From NCBI RefSeq assembly GCF_900115715.1, contig NZ_FOXM01000016.1:36617-100616 (forward strand): a stretch of DNA of 64,000 nucleotides, given 5' to 3'. The stretch is from Geopseudomonas sagittaria (GTDB taxonomy: Bacteria; Pseudomonadota; Gammaproteobacteria; Pseudomonadales; Pseudomonadaceae). Shown piece by piece: positions 42,000 to 52,540 of the stretch (positions are counted from its first letter, which is position 1; each line of letters begins with the position of its first letter). Made by a program: the position numbers and the translations under genes. The notes under the pieces are model-generated. The model made no database searches and was not told where the DNA came from. It saw nothing but the letters and a program-made list of their open reading frames with translations.

Positions 42000-43538
42000 A
42001 TGAGCACCAACAGCTACCTCGAGTTCTACCTGACCCTGCTCGGTTGGATCGTCAACAACGGGGTGTGGAACGTGCTGCTGGATACCGGCCTGTTCGCCGC
42101 ACCGCTAGGCGCCATCATCCTCCAGGAGTGGCTGTCGGCCCGGCAACAGGGCGCCGACGAGGGTAACAAGGGGCTGCTCTCGGTGGCCCGGGTCGAGAAC
42201 CGCCTGTGGCTGGCCTATGTCGTTCTGCTGTTTGCCTGCGTCCCCATGCTGCCGGTCAGTCTGACCAGCATGAAACTGGATGCCACGGCGAGCGAGCGCT
42301 GCGGCATCAGTGTGGCGCAGCCGGGCAATACCGCCTGGGGAGTAACCTTCGATACTCTGGGCAACCAGTCGGCCAATGTGCCTCTGTGGTGGTTTCTGGT
42401 GCATACCCTTAGCAAGGGTGTAGCCGCGGCCGGCATCGCGGCCATCCCCTGTGCACCGGACATCCGGCAGATCCGCATGGAAATCGACGAGACGCGGATT
42501 AACGATCAGGTGCTATTGCAGGAAGTCGCTGACTTCACCCGGGATTGTTACGGCCGATCGCGAGCCCGCCTGTTCACCAACCGGCCAGTGCTGAGCAAGG
42601 AGGAGGACCATGCGGCGTCCTGGATCGGCTCTGAATACTTTCTCAGCACATCGGGCTATTACGACGTCGACCGCTCACGTAGCCCGCGACTCAACTGGCC
42701 CTATGACGAGGCGCGCGACGCGACCCTGCCCCAGCTGCCCAACGGCGCAGGCTACCCCAGTTGTCGCCAGTGGTGGTCGGATCCCGTCATAGGCTTGCGG
42801 GCTCGCCTGGTCGAGCAGGTCGATCCGGGGTTGTGGAGCCAGCTCAGTGGCTGGCTCAGCGGCCGCTCGCTGACCGAGATCCAGAATGCCACCCTGCGCG
42901 AACTGGTCAGTCCGCGCATGCAATCGCTGACCATGGCCCCTGGGCAGATCTATCAGGATTACGGTGGCAACGGCCGCAGCGAGTCGATCGGCCATCGCCT
43001 CAACAACCTGGCCACCAACACCGGCCTGGCCTTCGGCACCCTCAGCAACTACCCAGCCATGAACGCCCTGCGCACAGCATTACCGATGATTCAAGCCTTT
43101 CTGCTGCTCGGCACCATCATTTGTCTGCCGCTGGTGATACTCATCAGCACCTACCAACTGAAAGTGCTGATGACCCTGACCTTCGCCCTGTTCACCCTGC
43201 ACATGCTGACCTTCTGGTGGGAGCTTGCCCGCTGGGTCGACTCCAGCATGCTCGACACCCTGTACGGCAGCGTGGCCTTCGGCGACCGACTGCTGCTGAC
43301 CCTACCATCAGCAGGCATGGATGACGCCACCGTGGCAGCACAGGTGATCGGTTATGTGATGGGCGCGATGTTTGTTGTGCTACCTGCATTATTTCTGGCA
43401 GCAATGGGCTGGGCCGGATATAGCGTAGGGAATATCGCGGACAGCATGCTCTCCAAGGGCTCGATTCACGCGCAAAACGCTGGCGCCAAAGGAGCAGACA
43501 CCCTGTTATCTGCGGGGAAATCGATGGGCAATAAGTAA
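42000..43538 (+). CDS. TraG N-terminal-like mating-pair stabilisation protein
   Basis: 512 residues. The start YLEFYLTLLGWIVNNGVWNVL with membrane helices, and the later membrane block (AFLLLGTIICLPLVILISTYQLKVLMTLTFALF), match the TraG-N family. These proteins span the inner membrane and act in pilus assembly and mating-pair stabilisation. It is the last plus-strand gene of this transfer block. The end is close to a minus-strand DUF3742 gene. Confidence 0.88.
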   Translation: MSTNSYLEFYLTLLGWIVNNGVWNVLLDTGLFAAPLGAIILQEWLSARQQGADEGNKGLLSVARVENRLWLAYVVLLFACVPMLPVSLTSMKLDATASERCGISVAQPGNTAWGVTFDTLGNQSANVPLWWFLVHTLSKGVAAAGIAAIPCAPDIRQIRMEIDETRINDQVLLQEVADFTRDCYGRSRARLFTNRPVLSKEEDHAASWIGSEYFLSTSGYYDVDRSRSPRLNWPYDEARDATLPQLPNGAGYPSCRQWWSDPVIGLRARLVEQVDPGLWSQLSGWLSGRSLTEIQNATLRELVSPRMQSLTMAPGQIYQDYGGNGRSESIGHRLNNLATNTGLAFGTLSNYPAMNALRTALPMIQAFLLLGTIICLPLVILISTYQLKVLMTLTFALFTLHMLTFWWELARWVDSSMLDTLYGSVAFGDRLLLTLPSAGMDDATVAAQVIGYVMGAMFVVLPALFLAAMGWAGYSVGNIADSMLSKGSIHAQNAGAKGADTLLSAGKSMGNK

Positions 43539-43554
43539 GCGTCAATGCAACGAG

Positions 43555-43923
43555 CTACTTATCATCCAGATCAGATTGCCCTGGAACGCGTTCAAGCTCG
43601 TATTCCCCGTAAGGATCACCGTAGGCCTGATGCCATAGAAAATCCTTGGGGAAGCTTTGGCAGCCAGTATTAACCTGTACCCATAGCCTCGCAGCAATGA
43701 TAGCTACTGTCACAAACAGCCAAAAACTGATCAGGATTAGCGAACCAATCAAGGCGACTTTTGCTATCAGAAACATATATTTAATGAGTACTTTGCCAGT
43801 CGAAAAACCTGCAAGCTCAACTCGCTGGGCCACACGCCTCTCGAAATGCTGCTGCCAACGCCATGCATTACCCAACCGGTATCCCAGGCGCTGCCAGGCT
43901 GAAACGCCATGGACAGATTTCAT
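43555..43923 (-). CDS. DUF3742 family protein
   Basis: 122 residues from the ATG at 43923, with GGAGG eight bases upstream; a longer open frame extends to 44079 but adds unrelated residues. One or two membrane segments follow a basic amphipathic N-terminus (QRLGYRLGNAWRWQQHFERRVAQ). DUF3742 genes sit after TraG in many ICEs of this type, on the opposite strand as here. Function unknown. Its DNA is less GC-rich than the surrounding transfer genes. Confidence 0.75.
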   Translation of the reverse strand: MKSVHGVSAWQRLGYRLGNAWRWQQHFERRVAQRVELAGFSTGKVLIKYMFLIAKVALIGSLILISFWLFVTVAIIAARLWVQVNTGCQSFPKDFLWHQAYGDPYGEYELERVPGQSDLDDK

Positions 43924-44308
43924 TCCAGCGACCTCCCTTGGATAACGTGCGCAATGCCGCTGCTTCAATAGTGACCGTCCAGTCTCCGGAAAGTTTTTTC
44001 GCAGCTCCCAGAGCTCAGTGGAAAGCGGTGGAAAACATGTCAGGAAGCCGTCCTCCCATGCGGTTGACACCCTTTCCAAGCGTAGCTAATTAATTCGTTA
44101 CGGATCGCTGTCATCGACAGCTACCCCCAGGTAGCCAGGACCTTCAAGGCTGCGCCAGCTGGCTGGTGGTTCAACTCCCCAAGTGCGATCAGCGTTCGGA
44201 AGCTCGCACGATCACTTCGGTGACGAACGCCCACTCCACCTCAAGCTCGCCAGGCGCGGCATGTCCACTCCAGAGCGAGACATTGCCGCCATCCAGTTTT
44301 TCACCCAC

Positions 44309-44326
44309 CGGGGACCAGCATCCCCG
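44309..44326 (+). promoter_or_regulatory. Hairpin in the ardC leader
   Basis: CGGGGA (44309-44314) pairs with TCCCCG (44321-44326), loop CCAGCA. A T-run (CCCTTTTT, 44341-44348) follows shortly and the ardC ribosome binding site GAGG comes next. The layout resembles a leader with an attenuator ahead of ardC. The mechanism is unproven. Confidence 0.4.
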
Positions 44327-44361
44327 TCCGGGTATGGGTTCCCTTTTTCGAGGCAATCCCC

Positions 44362-45285
44362 ATGACTGACATCTACCAGAACGTCACCAACAAGATCGTT
44401 GCCGCCCTTGATCAGGGTGTCATTCCCTGGATTAAGCCCTGGTCTCCGGCAAGAGGCTCGACCTATCCCCCCTTCCCTATCAATGCGATCACCGGGCGGC
44501 CCTATCGGGGTGTCAACATTCCCCTGCTGTGGGCCGAAGCCCAGCTGCAGGGGTTCAGCCAGGATCGCTGGTTAACCTTCAATCAGGCCCGCAGTGCCGG
44601 TGGCCATATCCGCAAGGGTGAACACAGCACACTGGCTGTTCTGTACAAGACGCTGGAGCGCGAAGCCAAGGACGAGCACGGTAACCCGATTCTGGACGAA
44701 GCAGGCAACCCCGAGATGGCGCAGGTCGCTTGGCTGAAAGCCAACTTCCTGTTCAACATCGAGCAGACCGAGGGACTGGAAGGACTGTATGAAACTGAAG
44801 CCGAAGACTCGCCGCCAACAGACGAATTCGATCCCAACCTGTATGCCGAGCAATTGCTGCAGCGGTCCGGCGCACGGATTGTGCATCGACCAGCTGACCA
44901 AGCGTTCTACAACCCTAGCCAGGACTTGATCCAGCTGCCCGAAAGGAAGCAGTTCGCCAGCGAATCCGGCTATTACGCGACGGCCCTGCATGAACTGACC
45001 CACTGGACAGGTCATGCTTCCCGCCTGAAGCGTCACCAAACCTTCGCGCCCTCGCCTTTTGGCGTCGACGCCTACGCCTTCGAAGAGTTGGTCGCCGAAA
45101 TGGGCACGGCCTTTCTGTGCGCCCGTGCCGGCATCCAGGGCGAACTCCGGCATGAGGGTTACATCAACTCGTGGCTCAAGGCGCTGAAGTCGGATAAGAA
45201 ATTTCTCTTCCTCGCCGGCGGCTTTGCCCGCGAAGCCAGCGAGTACCTGATCAACCTGGCCGAGGATCATCCCCTCGCTACCTGA
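44362..45285 (+). CDS. ardC: ArdC-like antirestriction protein (zincin-like metallopeptidase domain)
   Basis: 307 residues. The N-terminal ArdC single-strand-DNA-binding domain begins MTDIYQNVTNKIVAALDQG with PWIKPW and GRPYRGVN. The C-terminal zincin-like domain has HELTHWTGH near residue 211 and a downstream glutamate in FEELVAEMG. ArdC proteins protect incoming single-stranded DNA from restriction in the recipient. That fits an ICE and complements the restriction genes it carries. GAGG precedes the ATG at eight bases. Confidence 0.93.
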   Translation: MTDIYQNVTNKIVAALDQGVIPWIKPWSPARGSTYPPFPINAITGRPYRGVNIPLLWAEAQLQGFSQDRWLTFNQARSAGGHIRKGEHSTLAVLYKTLEREAKDEHGNPILDEAGNPEMAQVAWLKANFLFNIEQTEGLEGLYETEAEDSPPTDEFDPNLYAEQLLQRSGARIVHRPADQAFYNPSQDLIQLPERKQFASESGYYATALHELTHWTGHASRLKRHQTFAPSPFGVDAYAFEELVAEMGTAFLCARAGIQGELRHEGYINSWLKALKSDKKFLFLAGGFAREASEYLINLAEDHPLAT

Positions 45286-45322
45286 CCTGAAACAGCCCCG
45301 GGCAATCCGGGGCCGCTCAGGT
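45285..45322. repeat. Extended inverted repeat after ardC
   Basis: Nested arms ACCTGA (45285-45290) / TCAGGT (45317-45322) and GCCCCGG (45295-45301) / CCGGGGC (45307-45313) form one interrupted hairpin. There is no T-run, so it is a poor terminator. It may stabilise mRNA or serve as a protein or relaxase site. Confidence 0.4.
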
Positions 45323-45531
45323 AGGCTGTGACAGATACCCTCTTGCAAACACGCGGGATCAGCTGGGCTTGCCACCAAAGCGAATCCAGACTGTTCGATT
45401 TTCCTTCCGACAGCCTCCCGGCAAAAGGGCAAAAAGGCTGACAAGGGTCCGAAGGGAATGGTGGACAAGGGTAAGAGCCCTACCCGAAAAGGCCAAAAGG
45501 TCCGCCATCTCGGCTATTCCCGGAGAACATG

Positions 45532-47235
45532 ATGCTCTGGCTGTTCCAGCGCAAGCCGCAAAAGGCCACATCCTTCGCCGACCCGCTACCCGCCGGTTAT
45601 CTCGCAGCACAGCCCGCCTCGGAACTGCTGCAACCCGCGCATCGACGCCAGCTGCTCGAGCGCATCTGGCAGTACACCGCCCTCTCCCACCCGCTCTTCG
45701 AGCAGCTTTATCTCGGCCCGATCCAACGTTACGCCGAGCTGGTCCAGCAACTCCCAGCCAGCGAGACACACCATCACGCCTACTCGGGTGGCCTGCTGGA
45801 TCATGGTCTGGAACTGGTCGCCTGCGTCCTCAAGTTGCGTCAATCGCACCTGCTGCCGAGCGGAGCAGCGCCGGAAGACCAAGCCTCGCAGTCGGACGCC
45901 TGGTCCGCCGGGCTCGCCTACGGCGCCCTTCTTCATGACGTGGGCAAGATCGCTGTGGATATCGAGGTCGAGCAACAGGATGGCTCAGCTTGGCACCCCT
46001 GGCATGGGCCGCTGAAACAGGCTTACCGATTCAGCTACCGCAGACCGCGCGACTACCAACTGCACTCCGCCGCCAGCGGGCTGCTGTTGCGGCAGGTGCT
46101 CGATAACGCCAGCCTCGACTGGCTCAGCGGTTTCCCAGCGCTCTGGAGCAGCTTGCTGTATGCCCTCTCCGGCCAGTACGAGCGAGCCGGCACCTTGGGC
46201 GAACTGATCATCCAGGCCGACCGGGTGTCCACCGCACAGAACATCGGCGGCAATCCGCAAAAAGCCCTGCAGGCCCCCACCCACGCTCTGCAACACCATC
46301 TGATAACGGGACTGCGTCACCTGCTGCTCCAGGAGCTGAAACTCAACCAACCGGGCGCTGCCGGCTGGCTGACCCAAGATGCCCTGTGGCTGGTGAGCAA
46401 GACGGTGACCGACAAGCTACGCGCCTGGCTGCTGGCACAGTCGATCGACGGCATCCCGACCTCCAACTCGGCGATGTTCGATGAGCTGCAGGCGCATGGC
46501 CTGGTCGAGACGACGCCAGAGGGCAAGGCGATCTGGAGCGCCACCATCGAGGACGGCACCTGGCACCAGCCCTTCACCCTGCTCAAGGTGCCGCCGGCGC
46601 TGATCTGGCAGAAAGAGGAGCGACCAGCGATGTTTACCGGTAGTGTTCGGGTCGAGGCCACTGAAGACAATCCAAACCCTGCGAAAAGCCCATCAGTCCT
46701 ATCTCTCCCGCCGAGCACACCTCCCACGCTGCCCGACGCAGTGGATGAGCTGCTGAGCCTGCTGGACACTGAGTCTGATGCAGAGCAAGCACCCGCTACC
46801 GAAGAGAGACAGGCCCCTCAGGTACTGCCTGCGAGCAGCGATCAAGGCCTGGATTTTCTCGACTGGCTCAAGGCAGGAATCGCCGGACATTCACTGATCA
46901 TCAATGACAGCGGAGCCAAGGTGCACACGGTGGCCGGCATGGCCTTTCTGGTCACCCCCGGCATCTTCCAGCGCTATTGCCAGGAACACCCTGAACTCAG
47001 CACGCAGGCTGGCACGGCGGAACCCTGGCGCCGTGTGCAGAGGCGCTTCGAGGCCCTGCAGCAGCACCGCAAGCGGCCTGACGGGCTGAATATCTGGGAA
47101 TGTGAAGTGCAGGGACCGCGGCGCAAGGCGAGTCGGCTCAAAGGCTATCTGCTCGAGCCGGCTGGGACGATTTTCCAGGCCATCCCCATGGACAATCCCT
47201 TTCTGCGCCTGGTCGAGCCGCAAGGGGAGGCTTGA
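45532..47235 (+). CDS. traI: MobH-family relaxase TraI (TIGR03760-like)
   Basis: 567 residues from the ATG at 45532, which has GGAG at six bases; ATG 45529 is an alternative. The N-terminal TraI_2 domain contains the HD-type motif LLHDVGK near residue 135 and a HHHAYSGGLLDHGLE segment with metal-binding histidines. The C-terminal part (GLDFLDWLKAGIAGHSLIIN onward) is the TraI_2 C-terminal winged domain. MobH relaxases nick oriT to start transfer. Length is shorter than some MobH proteins but both end domains are present. It is the last ICE gene before tRNA-Pro; no integrase gene adjoins it. Confidence 0.93.
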   Translation: MLWLFQRKPQKATSFADPLPAGYLAAQPASELLQPAHRRQLLERIWQYTALSHPLFEQLYLGPIQRYAELVQQLPASETHHHAYSGGLLDHGLELVACVLKLRQSHLLPSGAAPEDQASQSDAWSAGLAYGALLHDVGKIAVDIEVEQQDGSAWHPWHGPLKQAYRFSYRRPRDYQLHSAASGLLLRQVLDNASLDWLSGFPALWSSLLYALSGQYERAGTLGELIIQADRVSTAQNIGGNPQKALQAPTHALQHHLITGLRHLLLQELKLNQPGAAGWLTQDALWLVSKTVTDKLRAWLLAQSIDGIPTSNSAMFDELQAHGLVETTPEGKAIWSATIEDGTWHQPFTLLKVPPALIWQKEERPAMFTGSVRVEATEDNPNPAKSPSVLSLPPSTPPTLPDAVDELLSLLDTESDAEQAPATEERQAPQVLPASSDQGLDFLDWLKAGIAGHSLIINDSGAKVHTVAGMAFLVTPGIFQRYCQEHPELSTQAGTAEPWRRVQRRFEALQQHRKRPDGLNIWECEVQGPRRKASRLKGYLLEPAGTIFQAIPMDNPFLRLVEPQGEA

Positions 47236-47527
47236 TCTGACCACTGCTAACAGCAGCTTGACGCAATGGGCAGCAGTCGCCTCGAGGCTGCACACCTCAA
47301 GCGTCGCAGGGTGTTGCTTCCAGCAAGCTCGCAGCTCAGGTCAAAACCATCCCCCAGAAACTCCAAGTCGCAGAGTCCAGGCTTTGCGTGCGGGAGATGG
47401 CGGAGGCGTAGCCAGCCCCTACAGACTCTGATCTGTCACGGGGGCATCCCAGCCAAGTACATACGGTCACCAAACGGTCACCAGAACGGACAATTTCTGA
47501 TCCGCCAGCAAAAACAACAGGCATAAA
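47236..47527. other. Terminal ICE segment without a gene, with short direct repeats
   Basis: Between the relaxase gene and the terminator next to tRNA-Pro I find no convincing gene. ACGGTCACCA occurs at 47463-47472 and again at 47474-47483, with a partial third unit (AACGGA, 47485-47490), an 11-bp spacing. Such repeats near the tRNA end can be integrase or excisionase arm sites. In several related elements the integrase gene lies at this position; here it does not. Confidence 0.5.
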
Positions 47528-47559
47528 AAAATCCAAGCACCCGTAAGTGCTTGGATTTT
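47528..47559 (-). terminator. Rho-independent terminator of tRNA-Pro
   Basis: AAAATCCAAGCAC (47528-47540) pairs perfectly with GTGCTTGGATTTT (47547-47559), six-base loop, followed by a T-run on the minus strand. It lies 11 bp downstream of the tRNA 3' end. Confidence 0.85.
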
Positions 47560-47570
47560 CTAGGGATTTT

Positions 47571-47647
47571 TGGTCGGGACGGAGTGATTCGAACACTCGA
47601 CCCCTTGCACCCCATGCAAGTGCGCTACCGGGCTGCGCTACGCCCCG
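47571..47647 (-). tRNA. tRNA-Pro (anticodon GGG), probable ICE attachment site
   Basis: 77 nt including CCA. The acceptor stem CGGGGCG pairs with CGTCCCG; the anticodon loop ATGGGGT gives GGG; the T arm contains GTTCGAATC. The gene follows ihfA and the MerR gene as in Pseudomonas aeruginosa. Its 3' end faces the conjugative element, the usual orientation for insertion at a tRNA 3' end. The other att copy is outside the window. Confidence 0.95.
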
Positions 47648-47721
47648 ACATGCCTTCAAGCTTCTGAAGACGAGGTGAAATATACACTAAGCATATGAAT
47701 TGTGGAAGCTTTTTTGGAGAC

Positions 47722-48090
47722 TCACAGCGGCCTGCGGAGAATCCGCAGCACGTCCTCCAGCTCGGCGATCATCTGCCGGATCAGCTGGCGGTACGGGGTG
47801 CTTTCATCCCGCACCTCCTCACTGGATAGCCGCTGGCGCGCGCCGCCAATAGTGAAACCCTGCTCGTAGAGCAGGGCCCGGATCTGGCGGATCATCAGCA
47901 CGTCCTGCTGCTGGTAATAACGACGATTACCCGCGCGCTTTACCGGGCTGAGCTGAGGAAACTCTTGCTCCCAGTAGCGCAGTACATGTGGCTTGACGGC
48001 ACACAGCTCACTCACTTCACCAATGGTGAAATAGCGCCTGCTGGGAATCGGCGGCAGCTCGTCGTTATGGCTTGGGTTCAGGTTCGACAT
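47722..48090 (-). CDS. MerR-family transcriptional regulator
   Basis: 122 residues. The N-terminal MerR helix-turn-helix is clear: [30 protein letters not shown], then [33 protein letters not shown]. It is the small MerR-like gene that follows ihfA in Pseudomonas (PA2737 position). It overlaps the end of ihfA by 26 bp and probably shares its transcript. The regulon is unknown to me. Confidence 0.92.
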   Translation of the reverse strand: MSNLNPSHNDELPPIPSRRYFTIGEVSELCAVKPHVLRYWEQEFPQLSPVKRAGNRRYYQQQDVLMIRQIRALLYEQGFTIGGARQRLSSEEVRDESTPYRQLIRQMIAELEDVLRILRRPL

Positions 48091-48373
48091 GGGCCTCGAC
48101 TCGCGCCTTGAGCTTTTGCCCGGGTCGGAAGGTCACCACGCGACGGGCGGTGATGGGGATTTCCTCGCCCGTCTTGGGGTTGCGTCCTGGCCGCTGGCGC
48201 TTGTCGCGCAGGTCGAAGTTGCCGAAACCGGACAACTTGACCTGCTCGTTATGTTCCAACGCCTGACGAATCTCCTCGAAGAACAGCTCAACCAGCTCCT
48301 TGGCTTCACGCTTGTTCAGGCCCAACTCCTCATGGAGGCGTTCGGCGATCTCGGCTTTCGTCAGGGCCTTCAT
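48065..48373 (-). CDS. ihfA: Integration host factor subunit alpha
   Basis: 102 residues, full length. IHF-alpha signatures are [48 protein letters not shown] and the [13 protein letters not shown] end. IHF bends DNA at specific sites and supports many ICE and phage recombination reactions. It lies four bases downstream of pheT in the conserved thrS-to-ihfA cluster. Confidence 0.97.
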   Translation of the reverse strand: MKALTKAEIAERLHEELGLNKREAKELVELFFEEIRQALEHNEQVKLSGFGNFDLRDKRQRPGRNPKTGEEIPITARRVVTFRPGQKLKARVEAHVEPEPKP

Positions 48374-48376
48374 ACG

Positions 48377-50755
48377 CTACTTCCTTAACGTGGCTTGGAA
48401 CCTTTCTCCCAGTGAAGCAATGATTCTTTGCAGATTTTCATTGACTTCTTCGTCGTTAAGAGTGCGCGATGGATGCTGCCAGGTCAAGCCGACTGCCAGA
48501 CTTTTGCTAAGCGGATCAATACCTTTGCCCTGATAGACGTCGAACAGACGCAGGTCGGTGAGGTATTCGCCAGCCTGGCCGCGGATCTCGGCCAGCATAC
48601 TTTCGGCCGACACCTCGCGCCCCACCAGCAGCGCCAGGTCGCGACGCACTTCGGGGAAGCGCGACAGCTCGCGGAACTGCGGCAGACGACCGGCGGCGAC
48701 TTCGGCCAGCACCAGCTCGAAGAGGAACACCGGCTGATCCAGGCCCAGGGTCTTGACCAGCTCCGGGTGCAGCGCCCCCATGAAGCCGACCAGTTGGCCG
48801 TCGCGCTCGATGCGCGCGGTCTGCCCCGGATGCAGGGCCGGATGCTCGCCAGCCACGAAGCTGAAGGAAGGGCCGGCACCGCCATAGTTCAGCAGCGCCT
48901 CGACATCAGCCTTGAGGTCGTAGAAGTCCACGGCTTCGCGGCCATTGGCCCAGGCCTCCGGCAGACGGCTGCCGCAGAGCACGCCGGCGAGCATGGCTTC
49001 CTGCTTGAGTTCATCGAGTTGGCCGACGAAGCGCAGGCCGGACTCGAACAGACGCACGCGGTTCTGTTGGCGGTTGAGGTTGTGCTGCAGCGCCTTGACC
49101 AGGCCTGGCCACAGCGAGGCACGCATGGCGGCCAGGTCGGCGGAGATCGGGTTGGCCAGGGTCAGCGGCTGCACGCCCGGGTGGAACAGCTCGAACCACT
49201 TGGGATCGATGAAGCTGAAGGTGATCGCTTCCTGATAGCCACGAGCGACCAGCAGGCGAGCCAACTGACCGCGATCGGCACGCGTCTCGCTCTGCGGCTG
49301 CGGCGCCAGACGCGCCTGCGGGTAGCGCACCGGCAGACGGTTGTAGCCGTACAGGCGGGCCAGTTCCTCAATCAGGTCCACCTCGATGGACAGGTCGAAG
49401 CGATGGCTGGGGATCTCAACCTGCCACTGCCCTACTCCGCTGGCAGCAACCTTGAGACCCAGTGCAACGAGCAGGCGCTCGACTTCGGCAGCCGGCAGCT
49501 CGAGACCAAGCATCTGCTCGATGCGCTCGGCACGCAGGGTGACGGGAGCAAGCTGCGGCAGATCGGCGGCGCTGACGGCCTCGACGATCGGGCCGGGTTC
49601 GCCGCCGACGATTTCCAGCAGCAGCGCGGTGGCGCGCTCCATGGCCTCGCGGGCCAGCTGCGAATCGACGCCACGCTCGAAGCGGTGCGAGGCATCGGTG
49701 TGCAGGCCGTAGGAGCGGGCCTTGCCAGCAATGGCGATGGTGTCGAAGAAGGCGCTCTCGAGGAACAGGTCGCGGGTGCCGGCGGCCACGCCGCTGTGCT
49801 CGCCGCCCATCACGCCGGCGATGGCCTGGGCGCGCTCGTGATCGGCGATCACCAGGGTATCGGGACGCAGGGTAACTTCCTGGCCATCCAGCAGCACCAG
49901 CTTCTCGCCGGGCTCGGCCATGCGCACGCGGATGCCACCCTTGATCTCGGCAAGATCGAAGGCATGCATCGGCTGGCCCAGCTCGAGCATCACGTAGTTG
50001 GTGACGTCGACCGCCGGGTCGATGGCGCGCACGTCGGAGCGGCGCAGACGCTCGACCATCCACAGAGGGGTCGGACGTGACAGATCGACATTGCGGATCA
50101 CCCGGCCGAGGTAGCGCGGACAGGCCTGGCTGGCCAGCACCTCAACACTGCGCACCTCATCGTGCACCGCCGGCACCGCGGCGATGGCCGGACGGGTGAC
50201 CGGGGCGTCGTACAGGGCACCGACTTCGCGGGCCAGACCGGCGACCGACAGGCAGTCGCCGCGGTTCGGGGTCAGGTCGACCTCGATGCTCGCGTCGTCC
50301 AGATTGAGGTAGCTGCGGATGTCCTCGCCCACCGGCGCATCGGCGGCCAGCTCGAGCAGACCATCGTTCTCTTCGCTGATCTGCAGCTCGGCGGCCGAGC
50401 AGAGCATGCCGAACGACTCGACGCCGCGCAGCTTGGCCTTCTTGATCTTGAAGTCCTCGCCCAGCACCGCGCCGATCATGGCGAAGGGGATCTTGATCCC
50501 CGGACGGGCATTGGGTGCACCGCAGACCACCTGGAAGGTTTCGCCGCCGTTGCTCACCTGGCAGACGCGCAGCTTGTCGGCGTCCGGGTGCTGTTCGGTG
50601 GCCAGAATCTCGCCGACCACGACGCCACTGAATGCGCCGGCAGCCAGGGTGACACTATCCACCTCGAGGCCGGCCATGGACAGGCGGGCCACCAGTTCAT
50701 CGCGCGCAACCTGCGGGTTAACCCAGGTACGCAACCATTGTTCGCTGAATTTCAT
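48377..50755 (-). CDS. pheT: Phenylalanine--tRNA ligase beta subunit
   Basis: 792 residues, the usual bacterial length. The tRNA-binding domain is at the N-terminus (MKFSEQWLRTWVNP...GVVVGEI), followed by B3/B4 editing domain sequences and the anticodon-binding C-terminus (LFDVYQGKGI, SLTVA-like end). Pairs with PheS as the alpha2beta2 synthetase. Operon order pheS-pheT-ihfA is conserved. Nothing odd seen. Confidence 0.97.
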   Translation of the reverse strand: MKFSEQWLRTWVNPQVARDELVARLSMAGLEVDSVTLAAGAFSGVVVGEILATEQHPDADKLRVCQVSNGGETFQVVCGAPNARPGIKIPFAMIGAVLGEDFKIKKAKLRGVESFGMLCSAAELQISEENDGLLELAADAPVGEDIRSYLNLDDASIEVDLTPNRGDCLSVAGLAREVGALYDAPVTRPAIAAVPAVHDEVRSVEVLASQACPRYLGRVIRNVDLSRPTPLWMVERLRRSDVRAIDPAVDVTNYVMLELGQPMHAFDLAEIKGGIRVRMAEPGEKLVLLDGQEVTLRPDTLVIADHERAQAIAGVMGGEHSGVAAGTRDLFLESAFFDTIAIAGKARSYGLHTDASHRFERGVDSQLAREAMERATALLLEIVGGEPGPIVEAVSAADLPQLAPVTLRAERIEQMLGLELPAAEVERLLVALGLKVAASGVGQWQVEIPSHRFDLSIEVDLIEELARLYGYNRLPVRYPQARLAPQPQSETRADRGQLARLLVARGYQEAITFSFIDPKWFELFHPGVQPLTLANPISADLAAMRASLWPGLVKALQHNLNRQQNRVRLFESGLRFVGQLDELKQEAMLAGVLCGSRLPEAWANGREAVDFYDLKADVEALLNYGGAGPSFSFVAGEHPALHPGQTARIERDGQLVGFMGALHPELVKTLGLDQPVFLFELVLAEVAAGRLPQFRELSRFPEVRRDLALLVGREVSAESMLAEIRGQAGEYLTDLRLFDVYQGKGIDPLSKSLAVGLTWQHPSRTLNDEEVNENLQRIIASLGERFQATLRK

Positions 50756-50788
50756 CCTGCTCTCCTGAAATCTCGTTGACGGGTCGAC

Positions 50789-51858
<1,070 letters not shown>

Positions 51859-51899
51859 GGTGACGTTGCCCGGACCCGAAGGTCCGATTGTCGTGGGGC

Positions 51900-52256
51900 T
51901 TAGGCCAGAACGGCTTTGGCTTTCTCGACAATCGCAGCAAACGCCGCTTTTTCGTTCACTGCCAGATCGGCCAGAACCTTGCGGTCGATCTCGATGGCGG
52001 CCTTCTTCAGACCCGCGATCAGACGGCTGTAGGACAGACCGTTGACACGCGCACCCGCATTGATACGGGCGATCCACAGAGCGCGAAACTGACGCTTCTT
52101 CTGACGGCGGTCGCGGTAGGCGTACTGGCCTGCCTTGATTACCGCCTGCTTGGCAACGCGGAACACGCGCGAGCGTGCACCGTAGTAGCCTTTGGCGAGT
52201 TTCAGAATCTTCTTGTGACGACGACGGGCGATGACGCCACGCTTAACACGAGCCAT
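51900..52256 (-). CDS. rplT: 50S ribosomal protein L20
   Basis: 118 residues, full length. [30 protein letters not shown] is the L20 N-terminus and [24 protein letters not shown] the conserved core. In bacteria L20 binds the leader of the infC-rpmI-rplT mRNA for autocontrol. Follows rpmI on the minus strand. Confidence 0.98.
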   Translation of the reverse strand: MARVKRGVIARRRHKKILKLAKGYYGARSRVFRVAKQAVIKAGQYAYRDRRQKKRQFRALWIARINAGARVNGLSYSRLIAGLKKAAIEIDRKVLADLAVNEKAAFAAIVEKAKAVLA

Positions 52257-52285
52257 GTTGTAACCTCTTGATTATCTTGACCAGA

Positions 52286-52480
52286 TTAACGAACGCGCAG
52301 CATGCGCTCTACTTTGGCAACGTCGGATGCATGCATCAGCGAGGTGCCGCGCAGCTGACGCTTACGCTTGGTAGTCATCTTGGTCAGGATGTGGCTCTTG
52401 AAAGCGTGCTTGTGCTTGAAGCCGTTTGCAGTCGGCTTGAAGCGCTTCTTGGCACCGCTCTTGGTTTTCATCTTTGGCAT
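52286..52480 (-). CDS. rpmI: 50S ribosomal protein L35
   Basis: 64 residues from the ATG at 52480; a longer open frame upstream is discarded. [15 protein letters not shown] and [16 protein letters not shown] are the L35 signatures. It lies between infC and rplT in the conserved order. Confidence 0.97.
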   Translation of the reverse strand: MPKMKTKSGAKKRFKPTANGFKHKHAFKSHILTKMTTKRKRQLRGTSLMHASDVAKVERMLRVR

Positions 52481-52540
52481 GTTTAGTACTCCGCATTCAG
52501 TGATTACGCATAACCGCAAGGCCTGCCAGTGCCCTGGTGG

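Noticed and set aside
44080..44361. Additional small gene between DUF3742 and ardC
   Set aside because: Short open frames here have no ribosome binding site and no similarity; the stretch reads as a leader region.
45285..45322. Confirmed oriT
   Set aside because: The inverted repeat near ardC and traI is suggestive only; no nic-site consensus for MobH elements could be recognised.
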